Below, piece by piece: positions 6,648-12,473 of a stretch of 12,473 nt of DNA. The DNA is from Geobacter sp. UBA4074. Its GTDB lineage: Bacteria; Desulfobacterota; Desulfuromonadia; Geobacterales; Pseudopelobacteraceae. Every line of letters begins with the position of its first letter. Within the stretch, counting starts at the first letter, position 1. Both the position numbers and the translations under genes were made by a program. The notes beneath the pieces were generated by a model. The model saw only the letters and a program-made list of their open reading frames with translations, did no database searches and was not told the origin of the DNA. The stretch covers positions 1 to 12,473 of the forward strand of contig DFYU01000025.1 of assembly GCA_002383415.1 (NCBI GenBank), given 5' to 3'.

Positions 6648-7892
6648 TCAGGCGCGGGCCACCTGGAAGTCGTACAGGGCCCGGTAATGCTCAGTCTTGA
6701 CCTGGGTCAGCAGGCTTTGTGCATCCAGCACGTCGCTGGCGGTGCCGACCCGTTCCTGATAGCGGTTCTTGTTGATGCGCAGGTTTTCCTCGCCCTGGCG
6801 GATCGCTTCACGGGTGACGGCGATCTACTGGTCGGCCAGCTGCAGGTCGTTACGGGCCGTAGCAATTTCCAGGCGGGCCTGCTGTTCGGCCATCCGTAGC
6901 TGTTGCTGGACGCGGGAGCGCGAGGCAATCGCCTTTTCTTGGCCGGCCGACGAGGCAAAACCGTCAAACAGATTTACCTTTAACCCGACTGTGGCGGCAT
7001 AGATGGTCTGCTCACGCAACCGTTCGTTTTCCAGATAATCCAGCGAGAGCCGGGCATACAGTTCCGGGTAGAAGGCGGCCCGACTTGCACGTACCTGTTG
7101 TTCACTGGTCTCCAGCTGGCTGCGCAGCGCGGCCAGATCGGGACGGTTTTCAAGGGCCTCTGTCAGTGCAGGCGGAGTAGCTGATGGTTGGGTGGGGAGT
7201 GGCGGTTCGGCAAGTTGATGCTGTTCATCCGGGGCAGACCCGATCAGGAAGTTCAGTTGCAGTTGCAGATTTGCCAGCCGGTTGCGGCTGGCCAACAGTT
7301 TCTGGTGGGACGAGGCGTGGCGCACCTCGGCCTGCAGCAGGTCGTTGCGGGTGACGGAGCCATGCTCGTAGAGGGTCTGGGCAACCCGGCGGTGTTCCTC
7401 CACCGAGCGCAGTTCCTGCTCTGCAGTCAGCACCAGCTTTTCCCCTTCCAGCAGACCGAAGTAGGTCTGAATGACCTGCAGCGCGACCTCCTGTTCCTGG
7501 GAGCGGATGTCCGACTGAACCGCCTTGAGCCTGTATTGAGCCTGCTTTTGACGGGCGTCGCGGCGACCAAAGTCGTAGAGGGTCTGTGTGAGGGCCAGGC
7601 TGGCAAAGGCGTAGCTGGCCTGCTGGGTTTCCATGGACTGGCCGGCCACCTGCATGGCCTGCGGGTCCAGCTGGGCGGTGTAGCCTCCCTGGGCGTCAAG
7701 CTGCGGATAGCGGCCACTGTCGGCCTGGCGACGGCTTGCCTGAGCAATGGCCTGGTCCCACTGCACGGTCTGCAACAGCGGATGCTGCTGCTTTGCTTTC
7801 TGGAGCGCCTCTTCCAAGGTCAGGGGCGTTGCCAGGACTGTGCTGCAGGTGAGCAGGAATGTGGGCAGGATTATGGCCAGCCAGCGTGCCAT
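6648..7892 (-). pseudogene. TolC-family outer-membrane efflux protein, interrupted by an in-frame TAG
   Basis: The first gene of the efflux operon. From ATG 7892-7890 (AAAGGAG five bases upstream) a 355-residue frame runs to a TAG at 6827-6825. Residues 1-21 form a signal peptide, with likely cleavage after VLA. The mature part starts with PLTLEEALQKA and has the alternating helical, Gln/Ala-rich repeats of the TolC outer-membrane efflux family. Immediately past the TAG the same frame continues for 58 codons with typical TolC C-terminal sequence (REAIRQGEENLRINKNRYQ, VGTASDVLDAQ) to a TGA at 6650-6648. The intact product would be 414 residues, a normal family length. The truncated form lacks the end of the second helical hairpin and the last beta-strand, so it probably cannot fold as a channel. 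A sequencing error or a suppressed stop is possible. The product would be the exit duct for EmrAB. Confidence 0.85.
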
Positions 7893-7942
7893 GTGGTACT
7901 CCTTTCATTGCCACGGGCCTGGTACCGTGACGCAAATTCAGC

Positions 7943-7970
7943 ACTCTACCGATAATTATCCGGCTGTCAA
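7943..7970 (-). promoter_or_regulatory. Candidate promoter and operator of the tolC-emrA-emrB operon
   Basis: On the minus strand TTGACA (7970-7965) is followed after 16 bases by TAGAGT (7948-7943), a good sigma-70 style pair about 50 bases upstream of the tolC-like ATG. Within the spacer lies GATAATTATC (7951-7960), a perfect 10-bp palindrome extended imperfectly by CC and CGG on its flanks. A palindrome between -35 and -10 is a common place for a TetR- or MarR-type repressor to bind efflux genes. No such regulator gene is in the window. Confidence 0.55.
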
Positions 7971-8045
7971 TATCCGTCATCGGCACGGGTGGTGTCGCAA
8001 CGTCAGCCACTGGTCCATGCAGGGAAAAAAGACTTGCATGCAGCG

Positions 8046-8051
8046 TATAAT
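8046..8051 (+). promoter_or_regulatory. Candidate -10 element for the rimP-nusA-infB operon
   Basis: A perfect TATAAT lies 83 bases upstream of the rimP ATG. The region 17 bases before it is a purine run with no good -35; TTGCAT at 8034-8039 is too close. Transcription from here would start near 8058 and carry the whole 8091-8118 hairpin in a leader of about 75 bases. Confidence 0.45.
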
Positions 8052-8090
8052 CTATGCTATTCGCAATGATACATTTTGTTCGTTTTCAAC

Positions 8091-8118
8091 AAAGTGGGCT
8101 CGCAAGGCCCACTTTTTT
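8091..8118 (+). terminator. Leader hairpin with T-run before rimP (possible attenuator)
   Basis: AAAGTGGGC (8091-8099) pairs perfectly with GCCCACTTT (8107-8115). The apex can close as C-GCAA-G, a GNRA tetraloop, with T8100 bulged. Six T residues end the structure (8113-8118), so it has the form of an intrinsic terminator, placed 16 bases before the rimP ATG and after the candidate promoter. The overlapping hairpin TTTGTT (8075-8080) with AACAAA (8088-8093) shares three bases with the terminator stem and could compete weakly. Conserved leader hairpins before rimP are known in proteobacteria; whether this one belongs to a named family is not something I can check. Confidence 0.7.
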
Positions 8119-8134
8119 ATTGGGGTACGCCTGT

Positions 8135-8617
8135 ATGGCAGCATCTGTCGACATACCACAGCGGATCACGGAGCTGGCGCAGCCGATCCTCGATTCCCTG
8201 GGCCTTGAGCTGGTGGATCTTGAGTTCAGGGCCGCCGGACGCAGCCATGTGCTCTGTCTCTACATCGACAAGCCGGGCGGGGTGAACCTGGACGACTGCG
8301 CCGAGGTCAGCCGTGAGTTGTCGCTGGTTCTGGATGTGGAGGACTGCATCCCTGACCGCTACAGCCTTGAAGTCTCTTCCCCGGGGCTGGAACGGCCACT
8401 GAAACGGCTGGAGGACTTTGTCCGTTTTAGCGGCAGGCTGGCTCAGATCAAGACCGCTGAGCTGCTTCAGGACGAGCAGGGCAACAAGCGCAAGACCTTT
8501 TTGGGCACCCTGCAAGGGGTGGAGGGAGAGCTGGTGCTGCTGCAGCTTAAAGAGGGCCAGCAGGCCCGCATCCCGCTGGACAAGATCGCCAAGGCCCATC
8601 TGGCCTTCGAATTTTAA
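8135..8617 (+). CDS. rimP: Ribosome maturation factor RimP
   Basis: A 160-residue protein, usual length for RimP, which assists assembly of the 30S subunit in the cytoplasm. The N-terminal alpha/beta domain shows LDSLGLELVDLEFR and YIDKPGGVNLDDCAEVSREL, followed by the strongly conserved YSLEVSSPGLERPL. The C-terminal Sm-like barrel includes FLGTLQGVEGELVLL and ends IPLDKIAKAHLAFEF. I start at the ATG at 8135 because the longer open frame from 8054 would translate through the leader hairpin. The ribosome binding site is weak (GGGG at 8122-8125), and the T-run of the hairpin lies very close. It is the first gene of the nusA-infB operon; 51 bp separate it from nusA. Confidence 0.95.
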   Translation: MAASVDIPQRITELAQPILDSLGLELVDLEFRAAGRSHVLCLYIDKPGGVNLDDCAEVSRELSLVLDVEDCIPDRYSLEVSSPGLERPLKRLEDFVRFSGRLAQIKTAELLQDEQGNKRKTFLGTLQGVEGELVLLQLKEGQQARIPLDKIAKAHLAFEF

Positions 8618-8668
8618 CTATATAACGCTTTCATTTATTCATCAGTATTAGGTAAGGAGATTCGTACC

Positions 8669-9841
8669 GTGGATACCAACGTCAACCTTAAGCAGGCCAT
8701 CGAGCAGATCGTCAAGGAAAAGGGGATCGACCGTCAGGTGGTCGTGGAGGCGATGGAGCAGGCAGTCCTGTCTGCCGCCAACAAAAAGTACCGCAACACC
8801 AGAAATCTGGAGGCTCACTTCAACTCGGAGACCGGCGAGGTGGAGCTGTTTGAATATGTGGTGGTGGTGGAGGAGGTGCAGGATTCCTACACCGAGATTT
8901 CGCTGGAAGAGGCCCGCGAGATGGACCCCGAGTGCGAGATCGGCGACGAACTGGGTGAAAAGATCGACTCCGGCGACTTCGGTCGGATCGCGGCCCAGAC
9001 CGCCAAGCAGGTCATCATCCAGAAGGTGCGCGAGGCCGAGCGCGAGACCGTTTATAACGAGTACAAGGACCGCCAGTGGGAGATCGTTACCGGTCAGGTG
9101 CGCCGTTTCGAGCGGGGCGACCTGTTGATCGACCTGGGCCGCGCCGAGGCGATCCTGCCCTCCAAGGAGCAGATGCCCCGCGAGGTCTATCGTCCTGGCG
9201 ATCGTGTTCGTGCCATGATCATCGATGTGGGTATGACTACCAAAGGCCCTCAGATCGTGCTGTCCCGCACCCATGGCCAGATGCTGGCCAAGCTGTTCGA
9301 GGCCGAAGTGCCGGAGATCAGCGAAGGGATCGTGGAGATCGTCAACGTGGTGCGTGACCCGGGCAGCCGGGCCAAGATTGCCGTGGCCTCCCATGACCGC
9401 GACGTGGATCCGGTGGGCGCCTGCGTCGGTATGCGTGGTTCCCGTGTGCAGAACGTGGTCTCCGAACTGCGGGGTGAGAAGATCGACATCATCCCCTGGT
9501 CAGGCGATATGGCCCGCTTTGTCTGCAACGCCCTGTCTCCGGCCCAGGTCACCAAGGTGTTCATGGACGAGGAGCAGCGCACCCTGGAAGTGATCGTACC
9601 CGATGATCAACTGTCGCTGGCCATCGGCAAGCGTGGCCAGAACGTCAGTCTGGCGGCCCGTCTGACCGGCTGCCGGATCGATATCAAGAGTGAGAGCAAG
9701 GATACCGAGGCCGACGAACTGGACGAGTTTGCCTCCTTTGACGGCACTCAGCTGGATGAACCGGAAGAGCTTGAAGAGCAGGAGGCCGCCGCTGAGGCGG
9801 CTGAGGTCGAGGCGCAGCCGGTGGAGTCTGACAAGGAGTAA
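8669..9841 (+). CDS. nusA: Transcription termination/antitermination factor NusA
   Basis: A 390-residue protein starting at GTG 8669, with AAGGAG at 8654-8659. The N-terminal RNA polymerase-binding domain (about residues 1-125) is followed by an S1 domain (about 135-200), KH1 with GMRGSR (254-259) and KH2 with AIGKRGQN (318-325). NusA binds polymerase and nascent RNA and controls pausing, intrinsic termination and antitermination. After KH2 there is only a 45-residue acidic, Glu/Ala-rich low-complexity tail (about 344-390). The two C-terminal acidic repeats of E. coli NusA are absent, as in many bacteria outside the gammaproteobacteria. The stop is 3 bp from the next start, whose ribosome binding site overlaps the nusA end. 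In E. coli NusA represses its own operon, which would fit the leader hairpin upstream of rimP. Confidence 0.97.
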   Translation: MDTNVNLKQAIEQIVKEKGIDRQVVVEAMEQAVLSAANKKYRNTRNLEAHFNSETGEVELFEYVVVVEEVQDSYTEISLEEAREMDPECEIGDELGEKIDSGDFGRIAAQTAKQVIIQKVREAERETVYNEYKDRQWEIVTGQVRRFERGDLLIDLGRAEAILPSKEQMPREVYRPGDRVRAMIIDVGMTTKGPQIVLSRTHGQMLAKLFEAEVPEISEGIVEIVNVVRDPGSRAKIAVASHDRDVDPVGACVGMRGSRVQNVVSELRGEKIDIIPWSGDMARFVCNALSPAQVTKVFMDEEQRTLEVIVPDDQLSLAIGKRGQNVSLAARLTGCRIDIKSESKDTEADELDEFASFDGTQLDEPEELEEQEAAAEAAEVEAQPVESDKE

Positions 9842-9844
9842 GCC

Positions 9845-10456
9845 ATGGGCCGCGAGGCACAGGCAGGTCCCCAGCGCAGCTGTATCGCTTGCCGCCGGGA
9901 AGGTGACAAGGCCAGTTTTCTGCGGTTTGTGCTGGCGCCGGATGGCAGCGTGACCCCCGATCTAGAGGAAAAGCTGCCGGGACGCGGCGCTTACACCTGT
10001 GTGGCGCGCAGCTGCTTGCTGGAGGCAGTCAAGAAACGCCAGTTCGGCCGTTCCTTCAAAGGGGCCGCAGCGCCGGTGGATGGCGCAGCCCTGGACAGCC
10101 TGCTGCAGGAGCAGATGGAGCGTCGTATCAGCGGGTATCTGGCCCTGGCCAATAAGGCCGGTGTGGCCACCTCTGGCGGTGAAGCCGTCGAGCGGACCAT
10201 CAAGGGCAGCAACCGGCCAAATCTGCTGGTGCTGTCAGAGGATATTTCACCCGCCATCGGCGAGAAGCTCGAGGGGCTTGCCCAGCGGGCAGGTGTGCCG
10301 GTGATGCGGGCGTTGACGAAGGAAACGTTGGGTATGTTGTTGGGCAAGGAGTCTGACCGGAGCGCCGTGGCGATCATGTCGCCGGGGTTTGGTCAGTCGC
10401 TGATACGAGAATTGGTGCGTTACAGGAACTACCTGGAGGAGGATAGCGGGAGATGA
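9845..10456 (+). CDS. YlxR (DUF448) / L7Ae-family (YlxQ-like) RNA-binding fusion protein
   Basis: A 203-residue protein joining two small proteins that are separate neighbours in the Bacillus nusA-ylxR-ylxQ-infB operon. Residues 10-75 are YlxR/DUF448: RSCIACRREG (C13 and C16), then PGRGAYTC (45-52) and a basic KKRQFGRSFKG end. Residues about 95-195 resemble the L7Ae/L30e fold (YlxQ): GYLALANKAGVATSGG, then NLLVLSEDISP, then a hydrophobic strand with MSPGFG. Both parts are expected to bind RNA, but exact roles are not well established; YlxR proteins have been linked to nucleoid and RNase P functions in other bacteria. AAGGAG at 9833-9838 precedes the ATG by six bases. The stop overlaps the infB start by four bases (ATGA), so translation is coupled. 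Confidence 0.9.
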   Translation: MGREAQAGPQRSCIACRREGDKASFLRFVLAPDGSVTPDLEEKLPGRGAYTCVARSCLLEAVKKRQFGRSFKGAAAPVDGAALDSLLQEQMERRISGYLALANKAGVATSGGEAVERTIKGSNRPNLLVLSEDISPAIGEKLEGLAQRAGVPVMRALTKETLGMLLGKESDRSAVAIMSPGFGQSLIRELVRYRNYLEEDSGR

Positions 10457-12473
10457 GTAAGACCCGGGTGAGCAATCTGGCAGAAAAGCTGGGCGTCGAG
10501 ACCAAAGAGGTCATTGCCCGGCTGAAGTCATTGGGCTACGACGTCAAGTCGGGGGCTAACACCGTTGATGATGAAGCGGTGGCCAAGCTCATGGCTCCTC
10601 AGCCGACAGAGGCGACCCCTGCCGAGGTGCGGGTTACCTCCACCGTTGTCCGTCGCCGGGCGGCCAAGCCGGCCGCCGTTGCCGAGCCAGAGCCGGTTGC
10701 AGAACCGGTGGAGGAGGCTCCGAAAAAGGCCACCGCAGCTGCAGCACCGGCTGAGCCGAAACCGGTCGAAGCCACGGTTGTTGCCAAAAAGCCGGTTGAG
10801 ACCAAGGCCGAGCCGGTGGTGGCGGCTCCTGCTGCCGCCGTTCAGGAGCAGCCTGCGGCTCCGGTTGTAGCGGAAAAGGCTGCCGAGCCGGCACCTGCGG
10901 TTGCAGCTGAAAAGCCGGTTGCCCCCGCTGCCGCGACTCCCGCTCCCGCTGCTCCAGATGCTGTTCCCGCACAACCGGCACGGGCCAGCGCCAACCAGGC
11001 CAGGATCACCGGCCGGGTTGAGATACCAATTACACCCGACTATCGGAACACCCGTCGTGAGCCGGGTCGAGGCCCGGGTTCAGACCGTGGTCCCCGTCCT
11101 GCCGGCAGTGGCGATTTTCGTGGTCCCCGCCCGGCAGGTGGTCCTGGTGGTGACCGCGGTCCCCGTCCCGCAGGACCGCCCCGTGACGGTGGCGCTCCCC
11201 GTCCCGCCGGTCCTCGTCCGGTACAGTTGACTCCGGTGGACTTGGCGCCTCAGGGCGACGATCGTCGCAAGGGTCCTGGCGGTCCTGGACGCAAGCCAGG
11301 CGGGCCGGCAAAAGATGCCGACAAGGCCAAAAAGGCGGCACCGGGCAAAGGTAAGGGCCGTGAGCAGTTCACCAAGACCACGCTGCTTGAGCGCGAGGAG
11401 CGTCAGTTTGATCCGTTCCACAAGTCGCGTAAAAAAGGTGGCAAGGAGCGTGAACTCCCCGGTCAGACCGAACTGACCACCCCTAAGGCCATCAAGCGGA
11501 TCATCAAGATCTCCGAGACCATCACCATCGGTGAGCTGGCCAAGCGGATGGGGATCAAGGCCACCGACGTGATCAAGGCCATGATGAAGATGGGCACCAT
11601 GGTGACCATCAACCACGTACTGGATCATGATGCTGCTGTGATCCTTGCCTCTGACTATGGGTATGAAGTTGAAAACGTGGCGGTGGACCTGGACGAGATC
11701 CTGGAGTTTACCCCTGACGCGCCGGAACTGCTGCAGGAGCGTCCGCCGGTGGTGACCATCATGGGTCACGTCGACCACGGCAAGACCTCGCTCTTGGATG
11801 CCATTCGTCAGGCCAACGTGATTGCAGGCGAAGCTGGCGGCATTACCCAGCATATCGGCGCCTACGATGTGGAGCTGCATGGACGCAAAATCACCTTCCT
11901 GGATACGCCCGGTCACGAGGCCTTTACCGCCATGCGGGCCCGCGGCGCCAAGGTGACCGACATTGTTATTCTGGTGGTGGCGGCCGATGACGGCGTGATG
12001 CCCCAGACCAAAGAGGCGATCAACCATGCCAAGGCGGCCGGCGTGCCGATCATCGTTGCCATCAACAAGATCGACAAGCCCGAGGCCCGTCCGGAAAAGG
12101 TCAAGCAGGAGCTGACCGAGCATGGCATCGTTGCCTCCGAGTGGGGCGGCGACACCACCATGGTTGAGGTCTCTGCCAAGCAGCGCCTCAACCTGGAAGG
12201 GCTGCTGGAGATGATCCTGCTGCAGGCCGACGTGATGGATCTCAAGGCCAACCCGGACAAGGCGGCCAAGGGCACCATCGTGGAAGGCAAGCTGGACAAG
12301 GGCCGCGGCCCGGTTGCCACCGTGCTGGTACAGGAAGGCACCCTGCGCACCGGCGACTACTGCGTGGTCGGTGTCCACTCCGGTCGTGTGCGGGCCATGC
12401 AGAACGACCGCGGCGAACGCGTGCTTACCGCAGGTCCGGCCATGCCGGTTGAGGTGATCGGTCTGTCCGGCGT
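10453..12473 (+). CDS. infB: Translation initiation factor IF-2, 3' end outside window
   Basis: The first 673 codons of IF2, the GTPase that brings initiator tRNA to the ribosome; the frame is open to the window edge. Residues 1-50 are an IF2_N domain (SKTRVSNLAEKLGVETKEVI). A long disordered segment follows: Ala/Pro/Glu/Lys-rich (about 50-190), then Gly/Arg/Pro-rich (about 200-290). A second IF2_N domain spans about 343-410. The G domain shows G1 GHVDHGKT (438-445), G2-like GGITQHIG, G3 DTPGH (484-488), G4 NKID (538-541) and G5 SAK (574-576). The beginning of domain II follows. The ATG at 10453 overlaps the previous stop and has GGAGGAGGA at 10435-10443. A full-length protein of around 900 residues or more is expected. 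Confidence 0.97.
   Translation, partial: MSKTRVSNLAEKLGVETKEVIARLKSLGYDVKSGANTVDDEAVAKLMAPQPTEATPAEVRVTSTVVRRRAAKPAAVAEPEPVAEPVEEAPKKATAAAAPAEPKPVEATVVAKKPVETKAEPVVAAPAAAVQEQPAAPVVAEKAAEPAPAVAAEKPVAPAAATPAPAAPDAVPAQPARASANQARITGRVEIPITPDYRNTRREPGRGPGSDRGPRPAGSGDFRGPRPAGGPGGDRGPRPAGPPRDGGAPRPAGPRPVQLTPVDLAPQGDDRRKGPGGPGRKPGGPAKDADKAKKAAPGKGKGREQFTKTTLLEREERQFDPFHKSRKKGGKERELPGQTELTTPKAIKRIIKISETITIGELAKRMGIKATDVIKAMMKMGTMVTINHVLDHDAAVILASDYGYEVENVAVDLDEILEFTPDAPELLQERPPVVTIMGHVDHGKTSLLDAIRQANVIAGEAGGITQHIGAYDVELHGRKITFLDTPGHEAFTAMRARGAKVTDIVILVVAADDGVMPQTKEAINHAKAAGVPIIVAINKIDKPEARPEKVKQELTEHGIVASEWGGDTTMVEVSAKQRLNLEGLLEMILLQADVMDLKANPDKAAKGTIVEGKLDKGRGPVATVLVQEGTLRTGDYCVVGVHSGRVRAMQNDRGERVLTAGPAMPVEVIGLSG
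11083..11220 (+). repeat. RGPRPAG repeats in the disordered part of IF2
   Basis: Within infB residues 211-256 there are three exact copies of RGPRPAG, starting at residues 212, 223 and 235, and a fourth variant APRPAG at 248. The period is 11-13 residues, with variable GGD/SGDF/PPRDGG linkers. Codons differ between copies (for example CCT GCC GGC versus CCC GCA GGA), so the peptide pattern is better conserved than the DNA. The segment is basic and RGG-like, which suggests RNA contact, but that is inference. Confidence 0.75.

Noticed and set aside
6825..6827. TAG read as pyrrolysine in the TolC-like gene
   Set aside because: Known pyrrolysine use is tied mainly to methylamine methyltransferases, and there is no sign of the pyl genes here; a nonsense mutation, ordinary suppression or sequencing error is simpler.
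8054..8134. A 27-residue N-terminal extension of RimP
   Set aside because: It would require translation through the GC-rich hairpin and T-run, and the extra residues do not resemble RimP; the ATG at 8135 gives the usual family length.
11083..11220. A CRISPR-like or DNA-level tandem repeat array
   Set aside because: The repeats are in frame, encode RGPRPAG with differing codons, and have irregular short linkers; they are peptide repeats of IF2.
11080..12378. A 432-codon open frame on the minus strand opposite infB
   Set aside because: It lies wholly antisense to the conserved IF2 G domain and has a His/Gly/Leu-rich composition with no recognisable motif; in GC-rich coding DNA such antisense frames are common.

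Overview
The window looks like chromosome from a GC-rich Gram-negative anaerobe of the Desulfuromonadota, most likely Geobacterales. That placement is inference. It rests on a biotin-carboxylase start typical of pyruvate carboxylase, a short NusA without the C-terminal repeats of E. coli, a fused YlxR/L7Ae gene between nusA and infB, and a very long N-terminal extension on IF2. No mobile element, CRISPR array, rRNA or tRNA was recognised.

Layout. Positions 1-71 (minus) are the first 23 codons of a probable pyruvate carboxylase. Positions 353-1288 (plus) encode a YeiH/UPF0324-family membrane protein. It converges on cheV (1356-2300, minus), and a hairpin terminator lies between them. cheV and trpE (2448-3926, plus) diverge from a 147-bp region with a readable promoter on each strand. 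trpE ends 3 bp from the end of a convergent efflux operon that reads on the minus strand as a tolC-like gene (7892-6648), emrA (6604-5489) and emrB (5489-3930). A divergent control region (7893-8134) then leads into the plus-strand rimP, nusA, ylxR-L7Ae fusion and infB cluster, which runs off the right edge.

How the genes work together. The efflux operon encodes all three parts of an EmrAB-TolC type pump: outer-membrane channel, periplasmic adaptor and 14-helix antiporter. The channel gene carries an in-frame TAG 58 codons before its natural end, and the sequence after the TAG is still clean TolC-family C-terminus. The channel is therefore recently broken, read through, or mis-sequenced. The rimP-nusA-infB cluster is the widespread transcription/translation operon. 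It has a hairpin with a T-run directly before rimP that could act as an attenuator. TrpE makes anthranilate but its usual partner TrpG is not adjacent. CheV links receptors to CheA and is present without other chemotaxis genes.

The genes are mostly conventional. The points most worth a second look are the interrupted tolC, the palindromes at three promoter or leader regions, the rimP leader hairpin, the YlxR-L7Ae fusion and the RGPRPAG repeats in IF2. I did not find a convincing new multi-gene system.
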